Source: Sphingomonas paeninsulae (GTDB lineage Bacteria > Pseudomonadota > Alphaproteobacteria > Sphingomonadales > Sphingomonadaceae). Taken from it: a stretch of 64,000 bases of DNA. Shown one piece after another: positions 35,190 through 46,134 of this stretch (position 1 is the first letter of the stretch; the number at the start of each line of letters is the position of its first letter). Position numbers and translations under genes: made by a program. The stretch lies in the NCBI RefSeq assembly GCF_003660165.1, contig NZ_CP032829.1, forward strand, positions 248,001 to 312,000, read 5' to 3'. Under the pieces are notes generated by a model. The model saw only the letters and a list, made by a program, of their open reading frames with translations, was not told the origin of the DNA and searched no databases.

Positions 35190-37189
35190 TCAGCTGCCTC
35201 CAAGATGTCGGCACCATGGACGATTTCAGCCGAACATTGCTGCATCGTCGGACTTGCGCGGCAAATCGCGTTTGTCAGGTAGAAATCCTTGATTGGATAG
35301 CCCGCGATCGTGCCGGTTGGCTTGGCGGGCAATTTGGGTACGGACCAACCATAGTTCGCGAGACCTTCGACTGCCAAGGCAGGAACTTCGGCAAACATCG
35401 CGGAGCGGAGAGCGTCGTATGTGTCGAACGGCAGTTTGTGACCGAGAACATCGGACAACGCACGCAGGATCGCCCAGTCTTCACGCGCGTCGCCCGGTGG
35501 GAACACCGCGCGCTCACCGCGCTGGACCCGGCCTTCGAGATTTACGTAGGTGCCGGGCTTTTCCGCGTAGCTGGCGCCGGGAAGGACAACGTCCGCCGCC
35601 GCTGCGCCTGCATCACCGTGATGGCCGATATAAACTTTGAACGACACCCCGAATTGACTCCAGTCGACTTCGTCTGCGCCGAGCGCGAAGACGAGTTTGG
35701 CCGAGGTTAGCGCGGCGATGCCGGTCGATTGCGCGTAGCCGAGCATCAGGCCACCCATACGCGCGGCGGAGAAATGCAGGACGTTGAAACCGTTCCAGCC
35801 TTCACGAACTAAGTTAAACTGGCTGACGAGTGCGAGTGCGGCACCATGAACACCGTCGATCTTCAACACGCCGCCGCCGACAATGACTGCCGGGCGCTCA
35901 GCTTTCGTGAGCGCATCGGCAAGAGCGGCGGGAAGTTTAGTAAGGATGCCGGTATCTGCTCCCAGCCATGTCGCCTTGTAAGTCAGGTCGGTCTGTGGCC
36001 CGATGGCAAAAACCTTGGCGCCACGCTTGATCGCTTTACGGATACGGGTGTTCACGAGCGGCGCTTCCCAGCGCAGGTTTGTGCCGATCAGCAGGATGAC
36101 GTCGGCGCGCTCAATACCCGCTATGGTCGTGTTGAAGTTAACCGCGCTGAGCGAGGACGTATCGTAGGTCAGGCCGGTTTGGCGACCTTCGAGCAACGAC
36201 GACCCCATCGACCGAACGAGCGCCTTGGCCGCGTACATCGTCTCGCAATCGAGCAGATCGCCAGCAACGGCGGCGACACTGTTACCAGCGTTCACTGCTG
36301 CGATTGCGCCGAACGCTTCTTCCCAAGTCGCTTCAACCAGCTTGCCGTTGGCGCGGACGAACGGACGATCGAGGCGCTTGCGAACCAAACCATCGACCGC
36401 ATGGCGAGTTTTGTCGGAGGACCACTCTTCGTTCACATCTTCGTTGATACGCGGCAATGAGCGCAGCACCTGACGACCGCGAGAGTCGAGCCGAATGTTG
36501 GTGCCAACCGCGTCCATCACGTCGATTGCGGTTGTCTTTTTCAACTCCCAAGGACGCGCTTCGAACGCATAAGGTTTGCTGGTCAGCGCGCCAACCGGAC
36601 AAAGATCAACCACGTTACCCGAGAGTTCGGACTGGATCGCGTGTTCCAGATAGGTTGTGATCTGCATGGATTCGCCACGACCGATTGCACCGATATCCTC
36701 GACGCCAGCAACTTCTTCGGCAAAACGGATGCAGCGCGTGCACTGGATGCAGCGCGTCATCACCGTCTTGACGATCGGCCCCATGTATTTTTCGGTGACC
36801 GCGCGCTTGTTTTCCAGATAGCGCGAGTTGCCCTTGCCGTAAGCAATCGACTGATCTTGCAGGTCGCATTCGCCGCCTTGATCGCAAATTGGGCAATCCA
36901 GCGGGTGGTTGATGAGGAGGAACTCCATCACCCCTTCGCGCGCCTTTTTAACCATCGGCGAATCCGTGCGGATGTCCTGACCATCGGCAGCCGGGAGGGC
37001 GCACGATGCCTGTGGCTTCGGCGGTCCGGGCTTCACTTCGACAAGACACATCCGGCAGTTGCCCGCGATGGACAGCCGCTCATGATAGCAAAAGCGCGGA
37101 ATTTCCTTGCCCGCGGCTTCACAAGCCTGAAGCACGGTTGCGCCAGCGGGGACTTCGACTTCGACGCCGTCGACTGTGAGTTTAGGCAT
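35186..37189 (-). CDS. nuoG: NADH-quinone oxidoreductase subunit G
   Basis: Largest peripheral subunit of complex I, carrying N1b, N4 and N5. 667 residues. N-terminal [2Fe-2S] domain '[19 protein letters not shown]' with a further Cys in 'PQASCALPA'; His-Cys cluster region '[18 protein letters not shown]'; '[19 protein letters not shown]' for a [4Fe-4S] cluster. The remainder is a molybdopterin-oxidoreductase-like domain without a cofactor. 34 bases separate it from nuoF, the widest gap in the nuo run. Confidence 0.97.
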   Translation of the reverse strand: MPKLTVDGVEVEVPAGATVLQACEAAGKEIPRFCYHERLSIAGNCRMCLVEVKPGPPKPQASCALPAADGQDIRTDSPMVKKAREGVMEFLLINHPLDCPICDQGGECDLQDQSIAYGKGNSRYLENKRAVTEKYMGPIVKTVMTRCIQCTRCIRFAEEVAGVEDIGAIGRGESMQITTYLEHAIQSELSGNVVDLCPVGALTSKPYAFEARPWELKKTTAIDVMDAVGTNIRLDSRGRQVLRSLPRINEDVNEEWSSDKTRHAVDGLVRKRLDRPFVRANGKLVEATWEEAFGAIAAVNAGNSVAAVAGDLLDCETMYAAKALVRSMGSSLLEGRQTGLTYDTSSLSAVNFNTTIAGIERADVILLIGTNLRWEAPLVNTRIRKAIKRGAKVFAIGPQTDLTYKATWLGADTGILTKLPAALADALTKAERPAVIVGGGVLKIDGVHGAALALVSQFNLVREGWNGFNVLHFSAARMGGLMLGYAQSTGIAALTSAKLVFALGADEVDWSQFGVSFKVYIGHHGDAGAAAADVVLPGASYAEKPGTYVNLEGRVQRGERAVFPPGDAREDWAILRALSDVLGHKLPFDTYDALRSAMFAEVPALAVEGLANYGWSVPKLPAKPTGTIAGYPIKDFYLTNAICRASPTMQQCSAEIVHGADILEAAE

Positions 37190-37223
37190 TACGAGTTACC
37201 CACTGAATTCAGAAACAAAGCCA

Positions 37224-38519
37224 TCACTCCGCCGCCTCCAGCAAAGCCGGACCGCCACGCTCAATGATGCGACGTTCGATCTCAGGGCGAAAATGCTTGA
37301 TCAGCCCCTGAATCGGCCACGCAGCAGCATCGCCGAGCGCGCAGATCGTGTGGCCTTCGACTTGCTTGGTGACTTCCTGAAGCAGATCGATTTCGCTGAT
37401 GTCGGCATCACCTGTCCGCAGGCGTTCCATGACGCGCCACATCCAGCCTGTGCCTTCGCGGCAAGGCGTGCACTGGCCGCAGCTTTCGTGTTTGTAGAAG
37501 TAGGATAGACGAGAGATGGCGCGAACGATGTCTGTGGACTTGTCCATCACGATCACCGCTGCGGTGCCGAGCCCGGAACCGACAGCTTTCAGACCGTCAA
37601 AATCCATTGGCGCATCAATGATTTGCGATGCCGGAACCAGCGGCACCGACGATCCGCCGGGGATGACCGCGAGCAGATTGTCCCAGCCACCGCGAACACC
37701 ACCGCAATGTTTTTCGATGAGTTCGCGGAACGGGATGCCCATAGCGTCTTCGACGACGCAGGGTTTGTTCACATGGCCCGAAATCTGGAAAAGCTTTGTG
37801 CCTTCGTTCTTCGGGTTGCCGATACCCGCAAACCATGCCGCGCCGCGCCGCAGGATCGTTGGCACGACCGCGATGCTTTCGACGTTGTTGACCGTCGTCG
37901 GGCAGCCGTACAGTCCTGCACCCGCCGGGAATGGCGGTTTCAGGCGGGGCTGGCCCTTTTTGCCTTCGAGGCTTTCGAGCATCGCGGTTTCTTCGCCGCA
38001 GATGTACGCGCCCGCGCCACGATGGACAAACACGTCAAAATCATAGCCCGAACCGCAGGCGTTCTTGCCGATGAAACCCTGATCATAAGCTTCGGCGACA
38101 GCGGCAAACAACACTTCGGCTTCGCGGATATATTCGCCGCGAATGTAGATGTACGCGGCGCGCGCGCGCATCGCGAAACCGGCGATCAGCGCGCCTTCGA
38201 TCAACTTGTGCGGATCATGGCGGATGATCTCGCGATCCTTGCAGCTGCCGGGCTCGGATTCATCGGCGTTGATGACGAGGAAGTTCGGGCGACCGTCCTT
38301 CGGCTCCTTGGGCATGAACGACCATTTCATGCCGGTCGGGAAACCCGCACCGCCGCGACCGCGCAGGCCAGATGCCTTCACGTCCTCGATGATCTGGTCC
38401 TGCCCGCGCGCCATAATTCCCTTGGTCCCGTCCCAATCGCCGCGTTTTTGCGCGGAGGGGAGGTTCCAGGGCTGGAAGCCGTACAGGTTGGTGAAGATGC
38501 GGTCCTTGTCGTCAAGCAC
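37224..38519 (-). CDS. nuoF: NADH-quinone oxidoreductase subunit F
   Basis: NADH- and FMN-binding subunit of complex I, where electrons enter. 431 residues. Motifs are '[19 protein letters not shown]' (NADH), '[16 protein letters not shown]' (FMN) and '[17 protein letters not shown]' with a later Cys in '[14 protein letters not shown]' for the N3 [4Fe-4S] cluster. Overlaps nuoE by 8 bases. Confidence 0.98.
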   Translation of the reverse strand: MLDDKDRIFTNLYGFQPWNLPSAQKRGDWDGTKGIMARGQDQIIEDVKASGLRGRGGAGFPTGMKWSFMPKEPKDGRPNFLVINADESEPGSCKDREIIRHDPHKLIEGALIAGFAMRARAAYIYIRGEYIREAEVLFAAVAEAYDQGFIGKNACGSGYDFDVFVHRGAGAYICGEETAMLESLEGKKGQPRLKPPFPAGAGLYGCPTTVNNVESIAVVPTILRRGAAWFAGIGNPKNEGTKLFQISGHVNKPCVVEDAMGIPFRELIEKHCGGVRGGWDNLLAVIPGGSSVPLVPASQIIDAPMDFDGLKAVGSGLGTAAVIVMDKSTDIVRAISRLSYFYKHESCGQCTPCREGTGWMWRVMERLRTGDADISEIDLLQEVTKQVEGHTICALGDAAAWPIQGLIKHFRPEIERRIIERGGPALLEAAE

Positions 38520-39153
38520 CGGCCATCTCCTTCAATGTCGTCGGGCCACCTTCGGGGCAGCTCGTCTTGCGGTCGATCTGTGGACCCGGCTTGGTCGGCT
38601 GATCATGGAGCAGCGCGTCGAGCACAGCGATAGTCTTATCGTAATCGAGGTCTTCGTAATTATCGTCGTTGATCTGAACCATCGGCGCGTTGGCGCAGGC
38701 ACCAAGGCATTCGACTTCAGTCAGCGTGAACATGCCGTCGGGGGTAGTCTTGCCCTTCGACAGGCCTTTGTTCTTGCACGCGGCCAACACATCGTCCGAA
38801 CCGCGCAACATGCACGGCGTCGTGCCGCAAACCTGCACATGATAACGTCCAACCGGCGCGATGTTGTACATCGTGTAGAAGGTCACAACCTCATAGGCGC
38901 GCATATAGGGCATACCGAGCAGTGTCGCGACGAACTCTATTACGGGCACAGGGAGCCAGCCCTGTGTCCTGGTTTCGGCACCGACCTGACGCTGGGCAAG
39001 GTCGAGCAGCGGCATGACCGCCGATTGCTGACGACCGGGCGGGTAGCGCGCGATGATGCCGTCGGCGATCGCGACATTCGCTTCGGTCCACGCGAAATTT
39101 CCCCAGCGTGCGCGGGTTTCGGCTTCGTTGGGAATATGGGCTGCGTCACTCAT
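38512..39153 (-). CDS. nuoE: NADH-quinone oxidoreductase subunit E
   Basis: Thioredoxin-fold subunit with the off-path [2Fe-2S] cluster N1a. 213 residues. Ligands are in '[15 protein letters not shown]' and '[17 protein letters not shown]'. A ~40-residue tail follows the conserved domain. Overlaps nuoD by 4 bases. Confidence 0.97.
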   Translation of the reverse strand: MSDAAHIPNEAETRARWGNFAWTEANVAIADGIIARYPPGRQQSAVMPLLDLAQRQVGAETRTQGWLPVPVIEFVATLLGMPYMRAYEVVTFYTMYNIAPVGRYHVQVCGTTPCMLRGSDDVLAACKNKGLSKGKTTPDGMFTLTEVECLGACANAPMVQINDDNYEDLDYDKTIAVLDALLHDQPTKPGPQIDRKTSCPEGGPTTLKEMAGA

Positions 39154-40385
39154 CGGTCACACTCCCCGAACACGATGTCCATGGCGCCGAGAACGGCGGT
39201 GGCGTCGGCGAGCATGTGGCCTTTGAGCATGAAATCCATTGCCTGAAGGTGGCTAAAAGCGGTTGGGCGAATTTTGCAGCGATAGGGTTTGTTGGTGCCG
39301 TCGCTGACCAGATAGACGCCGAATTCGCCCTTGGGGCTTTCAGTGGCGACATAGACTTCGCCTGCCGGCACGTGGAACCCTTCAGTATAAAGTTTGAAAT
39401 GATGGATCAGTGCTTCCATCGAGCGCTTCATTTCGGCGCGCTTTGGCGGCACGACCTTGCGGTCCTCGCTGGCAATCGGGCCTTCGGGCATCTCGTTCAA
39501 GCACTGTTTCATGATGCGTGCCGACTGACGGACTTCCTCGACGCGGACCATGAAGCGGTCGTAGCAATCGCCGCGCGTGCCGACAGGAACGTCGAAGTCC
39601 ATTTTGGCATAGGCGTCATAGGGCTGCGACTTACGCAGATCCCATGCGATGCCCGAACCGCGCAACATCGGGCCGGAGAAGCCCCATTTCACCGCGTCGT
39701 CCTTGCTGACAATGGCGATATCGACGTTGCGCTGTTTGAAGATGCGGTTGTCGGCGACAAGCGAGATCGCGTCTTCGAACAGACGCGGCAGGCGGGTGTC
39801 GAGCCAGTCGGCAATGTCAGTCAGCAGTTTCAGGGGAACGTCCTGATGGACGCCACCGGGCCGGAAATAGGCGCTGTGCATCCGTGCGCCGCTCGCGCGT
39901 TCGAAGAAGTTCATGCAGTCTTCGCGGATTTCGAACAGCCACAGGTTCGGCGTCATCGCGCCGACGTCCATGACGTGACTGCCGAGATTAAGCATATGGT
40001 TCGAGATGCGCGTCAGTTCGGCGAAGAACACGCGAAGATACTGGGCACGGGCCGGGACTTCGAGGTCGAGCAATTTCTCGATCGCGAGGACGTAGCTATG
40101 CTCCATGCAGAGCGGCGAGCAGTAATCGAGACGGTCGAAATACGGCAGCGCCTGCAGATACGTCTTATATTCAATCAGCTTTTCGGTGCCGCGATGGAGC
40201 AGGCCGATATGCGGATCGCAGCGTTCGACGATCTCGCCGTCGAGTTCCATGACAAGGCGGAGAACGCCGTGCGCGGCGGGATGCTGCGGGCCGAAGTTGA
40301 TCGTGTAATTCTGGATCGCGACGTCGCCCGGAGTCGGGTCGGCAGCATCGGATTCATGCATCATTGCTTGGATATGGTCAGCCAT
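39150..40385 (-). CDS. nuoD: NADH-quinone oxidoreductase subunit D
   Basis: 49-kDa-type subunit forming the quinone site with NuoB. 411 residues. Motifs are '[20 protein letters not shown]' (with the quinone-site His), '[18 protein letters not shown]' and '[17 protein letters not shown]'. Its ATG overlaps the nuoC TAA (TAATG). It is separate from nuoC, not fused as in enterics. Confidence 0.98.
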   Translation of the reverse strand: MADHIQAMMHESDAADPTPGDVAIQNYTINFGPQHPAAHGVLRLVMELDGEIVERCDPHIGLLHRGTEKLIEYKTYLQALPYFDRLDYCSPLCMEHSYVLAIEKLLDLEVPARAQYLRVFFAELTRISNHMLNLGSHVMDVGAMTPNLWLFEIREDCMNFFERASGARMHSAYFRPGGVHQDVPLKLLTDIADWLDTRLPRLFEDAISLVADNRIFKQRNVDIAIVSKDDAVKWGFSGPMLRGSGIAWDLRKSQPYDAYAKMDFDVPVGTRGDCYDRFMVRVEEVRQSARIMKQCLNEMPEGPIASEDRKVVPPKRAEMKRSMEALIHHFKLYTEGFHVPAGEVYVATESPKGEFGVYLVSDGTNKPYRCKIRPTAFSHLQAMDFMLKGHMLADATAVLGAMDIVFGECDR

Positions 40386-41230
40386 TACGCCTCACCCTTT
40401 GGCTTGCGAACACGCTTTGGTTTGGCGGTTTCGGGCGGTGGCACGGCTGTACCTTTGGTCGCGCGGGGCTTGGCGGCTTTTTCAGCAGAAGTCCCTGCCC
40501 CGGTTTGCGCTGGCGTGTCGGTAGTTTTAGGCGTCGACGATGGAGGCGCGGCCACCACGGCGTCGGCTTTCTTGATCTCGTCAGCCTTGAGTGGCGTGGG
40601 TGCGCCCTTTGCTTCGGGTACGGCTGCTTTCTCATCGCCCGGCAGCGCGTACTCGGCCCCCTCCCACGGTGAAAGGAAGTCGAATGTTCGGAAATCCTGC
40701 GCCAGCTTCACAGGCTCATAGACGACACGCTTTGCTTCTTCGGAATAGCGGAGCTCGACATAGCCAGTCAGCGGGAAATCCTTGCGCTGAGGATGGCCGC
40801 GGAAACCGTAATCCGTGAGGATGCGACGGAGGTCGGAATTGCCGCTGAACAACACGCCGTACATGTCGAAAACTTCGCGCTCCAACCAGCCAGCGACCGG
40901 CCATAGACCGGTTACCGAAGGAACGGCCAGCGTGTCGTCGGTAAGGACTTTGACGCGGATGCGGTGGTTTTTCGTCAGCGACAGGAGATGATAGACAACC
41001 TCGAAGCGCAGTTCGCGCTCAGGGTAATCTACGCCTGCGATCTCCATAAGCTGCTGATAATGTAGCTCATCGCGCAGGGTGGTCATTACGGCCACGAGTT
41101 CATCACGGGCAACGGTCAGCGTAACTTCACCGACGAGATCGACGGCATCAGTCATCGACGCGCCAAGCGCAGCGCGTGCGGCGTCGATTACGCCAACATT
41201 GGGGGCATAAGCGGGAGCGCTGCTAATCAC
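40385..41230 (-). CDS. nuoC: NADH-quinone oxidoreductase subunit C with Pro/Ala/Lys-rich tail
   Basis: 30-kDa-type subunit of the complex I peripheral arm. Residues 1-190 are canonical ('[18 protein letters not shown]', '[20 protein letters not shown]', '[20 protein letters not shown]'). Residues ~190-281 are a low-complexity tail rich in Ala, Pro, Thr and Lys, ending '[13 protein letters not shown]'-like basic sequence. The tail is predicted disordered. The start is GTG overlapping the nuoB TGA. Confidence 0.96.
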   Translation of the reverse strand: MISSAPAYAPNVGVIDAARAALGASMTDAVDLVGEVTLTVARDELVAVMTTLRDELHYQQLMEIAGVDYPERELRFEVVYHLLSLTKNHRIRVKVLTDDTLAVPSVTGLWPVAGWLEREVFDMYGVLFSGNSDLRRILTDYGFRGHPQRKDFPLTGYVELRYSEEAKRVVYEPVKLAQDFRTFDFLSPWEGAEYALPGDEKAAVPEAKGAPTPLKADEIKKADAVVAAPPSSTPKTTDTPAQTGAGTSAEKAAKPRATKGTAVPPPETAKPKRVRKPKGEA

Positions 41231-41790
41231 CGTTCGATCGTCCCGACACGCCGGATTTTCCGCTGCAACTGCATAATGCCATAGAGCAATGCCTCAGCCG
41301 TGGGCGGACAACCGGGGACATAAATATCCACGGGCACGATCCGGTCGCAGCCGCGAACGACGCTATAGCTATAGTGGTAATAGCCGCCGCCATTGGCACA
41401 ACTGCCCATCGAGATGACGTATTTCGGTTCCGACATCTGGTCGTAAACCTTACGCAAAGCGGGAGCCATTTTGTTGCAGAGCGTGCCCGCGACGATCATC
41501 ACGTCCGACTGACGCGGTGATGCGCGGGGTGCCGCGCCAAAGCGTTCGAGGTCGTAGCGCGGCATATTCACATGGATCATTTCAACCGCGCAGCACGCGA
41601 GGCCGAACGTCATCCACCAGAGCGATCCGGTACGTGCCCAGTGAAACAGATCCTCGGTCGAAGTGACGAGGAAGCCCTTGTCGGTCAGCTCGCCGTTCAG
41701 GTCATTGAAAAACCCAACGTCGGCGCCCTTGGAAGGCTGGTTCGCATACGGCACCCCGGTGGGCACCGCTGGGGTGAGTTCTACTCCCAT
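41227..41790 (-). CDS. nuoB: NADH-quinone oxidoreductase subunit B
   Basis: Carries cluster N2, the last [4Fe-4S] cluster before quinone. 187 residues from ATG 41790. The cluster Cys are in '[19 protein letters not shown]', '[11 protein letters not shown]' region and '[20 protein letters not shown]' with '[18 protein letters not shown]'. The frame is open further upstream, but [12 protein letters not shown] is the family-like start and lies within the last bases of nuoA. Confidence 0.97.
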   Translation of the reverse strand: MGVELTPAVPTGVPYANQPSKGADVGFFNDLNGELTDKGFLVTSTEDLFHWARTGSLWWMTFGLACCAVEMIHVNMPRYDLERFGAAPRASPRQSDVMIVAGTLCNKMAPALRKVYDQMSEPKYVISMGSCANGGGYYHYSYSVVRGCDRIVPVDIYVPGCPPTAEALLYGIMQLQRKIRRVGTIER

Positions 41791-42169
41791 TCGAGTGCGC
41801 CTTTCTTCCACGCATAAGCATAACCGAGCATTAGTTCGGCAAGGAATACCATCATCGCCGCCCAACCTTCCCAACCGATGCCGTGCAACGATACGGCCCA
41901 GGGAAACAGGAAGGCGGCTTCGAGATCGAAAATGATAAACAGGATCGCGACCAGATAGAAACGCACGTCGAACTGACTGCGGCTATCCTCGAAGGCTGGG
42001 AAGCCACACTCGTACTCAGTCAGCTTTTCCGGGTCGGTTTGTGCGACCCGGTGAAGCGCGACGCGACCATTGGGAGAAATACAAACGCGCTCGACAATAG
42101 AAGCGCGATGCCGAGAAACAGCAGGATCGGCAAATATCCGGCTGCGGCTCCGAAAATCGGCGATGCCAT
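41781..42169 (-). CDS. nuoA: NADH-quinone oxidoreductase subunit A, with apparent 1-nt frameshift
   Basis: Membrane subunit of complex I, first gene of the operon, three membrane helices. From ATG 42169 the frame reads a normal N-terminus ('[20 protein letters not shown]', '[12 protein letters not shown]') then stops at once. The rest of NuoA is present in another frame ('[20 protein letters not shown]', '[15 protein letters not shown]', '[13 protein letters not shown]'). Adding one base near 42034-42037 gives '[17 protein letters not shown]' and one ~129-residue protein. A real defect would cripple complex I, so a sequence error is likelier. Confidence 0.9.
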
Positions 42170-42326
42170 GAAACGCGACTCCGTGGGTGGGCAGATGCGC
42201 CCTTCAAGCGGCGGCTTTAGGCCAGCGTTTTCCCCTTCGCAAGCGCAGCAGGCGAGGTTCCGCTACAGTCGCGGCATTGATCCGTTTCGTGAGTTCAGCC
42301 ACTCCTTAGCTGAGGGAGTATGAGTA

Positions 42327-42793
42327 ATGATTCGTGCAATAATGACTACAGTGGTCACGATGACTGCATTTACGGGGCAGCGCAGGCCGAACAGGTCGCT
42401 GCAACCAATCCAACCGCCATTGTACAAGCGCTTCAGAGTGCGGGATATCAAGCGAAACTGGGCAAAGATGGCACCAACGATCCGCTGATCCGCAGCAGCT
42501 CTTCAGGGAAAGCGTTTCAAGTTTATTTTTACGGCTGCACCAAAAATATCGCATGCAAGTCGGTTCAGTTCAGCGCGAGCTATGACGACGGCAAGCCGCC
42601 TCTGTCGCGTATCAATGAATGGAACGCCAGCAAGCGTTGGGGACAGGCCTTCACGCAGGACAGCGGATCGGCGCGCATTCAGATGGACGTCGATCTGGAA
42701 CAGGGCGGCATGAGCACCGCGCTGTTCGTCGACAATCTGGAATATTGGGTCGCGACGATGGCTTCGTTCGAAAAGTTCATCGCGGAGGATTAG
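42327..42793 (+). CDS. YbjN-domain-like exported protein, with apparent 1-nt frameshift
   Basis: About 155 residues, YbjN-like, function unknown. Conserved-looking segments are 'NPTAIVQALQSAGYQAKLGK', 'VYFYGCTKNIACKSVQFSAS' and 'LDNLEYWVATM'-like C-terminus. The open frame from 42320 lacks a signal peptide. From ATG 42327 the other frame gives 'MIRAIMTTVVTMTAFTG', and one extra G at 42374-42377 joins it to 'AAQAEQVAATNPT', a textbook signal peptide and cleavage site. A GGGAG site lies 8 bases upstream of 42327. Divergent from nuoA. Confidence 0.75.
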
Positions 42794-42814
42794 AGGGAAG
42801 TGGGGCTTCGCGCC

Positions 42815-43626
42815 TTAGCGCAGAGCCCCGCCAACAATTTGTGCAGCTTGGAATGCATGACATCGTTGGCAGCAAGGAACTCGCTGCGTTCCATCGAACG
42901 ATCGCCACCACGGAAATCGGTGACGAAACCGCCAGCTTCGCGGACGAGCAACATTCCGGCGGCGACATCCCAGGGTTGGAGGTCGCTTTCCCAAAACCCG
43001 TCGAAGCGACCGGCAGCAACCCATGCAAGGTCGAGCGTCGCCGCGCCGAAGCGGCGGATACCAGCGACTTCGGGAGCAATGGCGCCGAAAATGCGGCTCC
43101 ATTGCGCGCCGTCACCGTGACCGAGAAAAGGAATGCCGGTTGCGATCAGGGAATCAGCGAGGTCGCGACGTGACGAAACACGCAGACGTCGATCCATCAG
43201 CCAGGCACCCCTGCCCTTTTCAGCCCAGAAACTTTCGTCGGTCAGTGGCTGGTAAATCAGCCCGGACGTAATCTCGCGCTTACCGTTCAGCATAGGCTCT
43301 TCGACCGCGATCGAGATCGAAAAATGCGGGATACCATGCAGAAAGTTGCTGGTGCCATCGAGCGGATCGACAATCCAGCGCGGCTTGGTCGGATCGCCGG
43401 GGATTTCACCGCTTTCTTCCATCAGCAACGCCCAGTCGGGGCGCGCGTGGTTGAGTTCCGTGTAGATCGCATCTTCGGCCCGCTTGTCGGCCATCGACAC
43501 GAAATCGGCTGGCCCCTTACGGCTGACCTGTAACTGCTGGACTTCATTGAAATCGCGACGGAGACGTGGTGCAGCCTTGCGGACTGCGCGGTCCATGATC
43601 GTCATTAAGCCGGAATGGGATACCAT
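42815..43626 (-). CDS. suhB: Inositol-monophosphatase-family phosphatase, apparent 3' frameshift
   Basis: Mg2+-dependent phosphatase of the IMPase/SuhB family; acts on inositol-1-phosphate or a related sugar phosphate and may double as an rRNA transcription factor, as in E. coli. About 270 residues. Metal-site motifs are 'LLMEESGEI' (Glu), 'WIVDPLDGTSNFLHGIPHFS' and 'SDLQPWDVAAGMLLVREAGG'. As read it runs to 42790 and overlaps the convergent YbjN-like gene; one extra G at 42826-42829 gives the natural end 'KLLAGALR' with a stop at 42815. The symbol rests on family, not proven function. Confidence 0.9.
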
Positions 43627-43629
43627 GAC

Positions 43630-44196
43630 TCAGCCTTCTGCCCGCTTCACATAGGTCTGCTCATAAACATCAACCACGATCCGCGTGCCCGCACCAATGT
43701 GTGGCGGGACCATGACGCGGATGCCATTCTCAAGCACCGCGGGCTTGTACGATGACGACGCCGTCTGCCCCTTAACAACCGCATCGGCTTCGACGATCAG
43801 CGCCTCGATCGTGTCCGGCAACTGAACCGAAATCGGTTTGTCGTCATAGGTTTCCATGACAACATCCATACCGTCCTGAAGGAACGCCGCCGCATCGCCA
43901 AGGATACCGCGATCAAGCGTGACCTGATCATAGTTCTCCTTGTCCATGAACGTCAGTGCGTCGCCATCGGCGAACAGGAACTGGAAATCTTTGGTGTCGA
44001 GGCGAACTTTCTCAACCGTCTCTGCGCTGCGAAAGCGGATGTTGTTCTTGCGCCCGTCGATCAGGTTTTTCAGTTCGACCTGCATATACGCGCCGCCCTT
44101 ACCCGGCTGCGTGTGCTGGATTTTCACCGCGCGCCACAGACCATTTTCATATTCGAGGATATTGCCGGGACGGATTTCGACCGCGTTGATCTTCAT
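43630..44196 (-). CDS. efp: Elongation factor P
   Basis: Translation factor that rescues ribosomes stalled at polyproline. 188 residues, three OB-like domains. The modification-loop region is '[20 protein letters not shown]' (Lys at the tip in 'GKGG'). '[20 protein letters not shown]' and '[19 protein letters not shown]' are typical. suhB begins 3 bases downstream, so the two are cotranscribed. Confidence 0.97.
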   Translation of the reverse strand: MKINAVEIRPGNILEYENGLWRAVKIQHTQPGKGGAYMQVELKNLIDGRKNNIRFRSAETVEKVRLDTKDFQFLFADGDALTFMDKENYDQVTLDRGILGDAAAFLQDGMDVVMETYDDKPISVQLPDTIEALIVEADAVVKGQTASSSYKPAVLENGIRVMVPPHIGAGTRIVVDVYEQTYVKRAEG

Positions 44197-44257
44197 GGAT
44201 TACACCTATGGCCCGGGATGCGGGAGCGTTGGAACTTCAAAGAGCGAGCGCGCGCCT

Positions 44258-44836
44258 CTAGCGGGTCGGCGCTTTTCCGGCAAGGTATGGATATGGATCG
44301 ACCGACGTGCCCTCGTACCATTTGTCCGTCGGCGTCATATTATGAATGGCGAAATGCAGATGTGGCGCACCCCGATCGGCATCGCCGGTACTCCCAACGA
44401 AAGCGATCATTTCACCCTGAGCAACCACCTGTCCCTCGCGCAGCCCATCAACATAGCGATCGAGATGGGCGTAATAATGTGACTGTTTGCCGTCTAGCGT
44501 GCGCACATAAATCGTGTGGCCGCCGTCTTTGCTGTCAAACAGTTTTTCCACTCGGCCCGCGCTAGCGGCCAGTACCGGCGTGCCCTTTGGAGCCGTAATG
44601 TCGATCGCCCGATGATCGCGCGTTCCGCCTGCGCGGGGATCGGCATAGGTTTCGGTCAGGGCGCTGCGAGCAACCCCGACCACGGGGATCACCAACGACC
44701 GCGCGCCACCATTTTCGACAGAGGCGTCTGCCGCTCCGCTGTTCGGCGTGGTCCATTTAACGGGATGCACCAGAAACAGGAAGCCGCCGATGACGACCGC
44801 AATGACTGTCAGAAACAGCCACCCGATACGGTTCAC
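44258..44836 (-). CDS. M23 (LytM) family peptidoglycan peptidase
   Basis: 192-residue envelope protein: an N-terminal membrane anchor (about 4-23, 'IGWLFLTVIAVVIGGFLFLV') and a periplasmic LytM domain. Zinc ligands fit the His and Asp of 'DHRAIDITAPKGTPVLA' and the HxH of 'RGAPHLHFAIH'; 'YYAHLDRYVDGLREGQVVAQ' is typical. All ligands appear present, so it could be an active endopeptidase. It lies 13 bases downstream of the L,D-transpeptidase gene, pairing two peptidoglycan enzymes. Confidence 0.88.
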   Translation of the reverse strand: MNRIGWLFLTVIAVVIGGFLFLVHPVKWTTPNSGAADASVENGGARSLVIPVVGVARSALTETYADPRAGGTRDHRAIDITAPKGTPVLAASAGRVEKLFDSKDGGHTIYVRTLDGKQSHYYAHLDRYVDGLREGQVVAQGEMIAFVGSTGDADRGAPHLHFAIHNMTPTDKWYEGTSVDPYPYLAGKAPTR

Positions 44837-44849
44837 AGTGAGACCTCGA

Positions 44850-45845
44850 TCATGGTTGGAAGACCGCCGGCACGCCCGATTTCACCATTAGGGCAAGGCG
44901 GGCCGCATCCCAGTTGGTCAGCCGAATGCAACCATGGCTTTCTGCACGACCTATCGTTTCCGGTGACGGCGTACCGTGGATACCGTAATGCGGCTTTGAC
45001 AGGTCGATCCAGACGACACCTACAGGACCGTTGGGACCGGGAGGCAAAGTCGCCTTTTCGTCTTTGTTATCGGCGTCCCAGAACAGCGACGAATTATAAT
45101 GGAATTTGGGATTGTAGGAGATTCCCTTGATCGTCCACTTGCCGATCGGCAGCGGATCATGGGTCGATCCCATCGTAGCGGGGAATTGAGCAACGAGCCT
45201 GTTGTTATCGTCGTAAACCTTCAACACGCTTTCGGATTTATCGACCACAATCCGCTTTGCCCTGGGCTGAATCGCACCAACGTTCAGAGATTTGAGCGTT
45301 GCGAGCCAAGTCGCATCTTTCACATCATAAGCGCGCGACGTCGGCAGCGCGTTGGGGAACACCATCCGGGTACCAACGCTTAGCTGTGTGTCGGGCGCAT
45401 TGAGCGCGACCAGCGTGGCGGGGGTGGTGTGAAAGCGTTCAGCCAGCGCTTCGATCGCGTTGCGATAGCCCAGCGCAGGAAGCTTTGCCTGTTCAAGCGG
45501 ATCCTTGGGCAGCGGATTTGCAAATGGTCCCGCAAGCACATCGGCGTTGAGGGGCAACGTGACGGTTGGCCGCCAGTTTCGATACGGGTACAGAGCTTTC
45601 AGAGTGGCGGCGTCAACCTTGCCCGTGATTTTCAGGTTGTTAGCAGTCTGAAATCCTTTCAGTGCCGCGACGAGCGACTGACCGCCCTTTCCATCCAAAA
45701 CTCCCGGCGCGAAGCCAAGCTTGTCGAGGATCACCTGCACATGAAGTACGGACCGATCAAGCGCCGGCTGCTGGACCACAGGCGGTGCCGCGCGACTGAC
45801 AGTGGCAAGAAGAAGTGCGCCAAGCGCAATGACGATCTTTTTCAC
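44850..45845 (-). CDS. L,D-transpeptidase with peptidoglycan-binding domain
   Basis: Periplasmic YkuD-fold enzyme that makes or edits 3-3 peptidoglycan cross-links or tethers proteins. 331 residues from GTG 45845, which gives a signal peptide 'KKIVIALGALLLATVSRA'; the longer frame upstream has none. A PG_binding_1-like domain (about 30-90, 'VILDKLGFAPGVLDGKGGQS'), a LysM-like stretch, then the catalytic domain with 'HYGIHGTPSPETIGRAESHG' and 'CIRLTNWDA', the catalytic Cys following SHG. Upstream of the M23 gene. Confidence 0.92.
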   Translation of the reverse strand: MKKIVIALGALLLATVSRAAPPVVQQPALDRSVLHVQVILDKLGFAPGVLDGKGGQSLVAALKGFQTANNLKITGKVDAATLKALYPYRNWRPTVTLPLNADVLAGPFANPLPKDPLEQAKLPALGYRNAIEALAERFHTTPATLVALNAPDTQLSVGTRMVFPNALPTSRAYDVKDATWLATLKSLNVGAIQPRAKRIVVDKSESVLKVYDDNNRLVAQFPATMGSTHDPLPIGKWTIKGISYNPKFHYNSSLFWDADNKDEKATLPPGPNGPVGVVWIDLSKPHYGIHGTPSPETIGRAESHGCIRLTNWDAARLALMVKSGVPAVFQP

Positions 45846-45969
45846 GAAATCCCCTGAACCGAAGTACAAGACTGCAAACGATCGATTTCGGATTTCGTTT
45901 CGCGACAGAAGGAAACGACGCGTCGGTTTTGTCCAAGACACGCCCCAGCGAAGGGATATTTTGTCGATT

Positions 45970-46132
45970 ATGGATATTTCGCCCGCCAGGAACGATCCTC
46001 ACGAGGCATTGGCCGCTGGTCGCTTCGGCGAAACATGCGCACTTGCCCGTAAGCACGGTGCGATGCCCGATCCCCATGCCTTTGCGCAGCGCTTTGTCGC
46101 CAGCTATCGTTATGCCAGCGAGGGCTGTGGTG
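45970..46132 (+). CDS. Small protein of unknown function (possible 1-nt frameshift)
   Basis: A short frame from ATG 45970 reads 'MDISPARNDPHEALAAGRFG' then 'HAFAQRFVASYRYASEG'. As read it continues to 46188 over the convergent thiE stop. One extra G at 46122-46124 would end it at 46132 as '...SEGLW', 54 residues, clear of thiE. The composition looks coding and the gap otherwise holds nothing, but I do not recognise a family and no strong ribosome-binding site is visible. Confidence 0.4.
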
Positions 46133-46134
46133 AA

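Noticed and set aside
39108-40721. A 537-codon open frame on the plus strand over nuoD/nuoC
   Set aside because: It is antisense to two clearly conserved complex I genes, and its product is His/Arg/Asp-rich with no recognisable motif. Long antisense frames are expected in high-G+C DNA.
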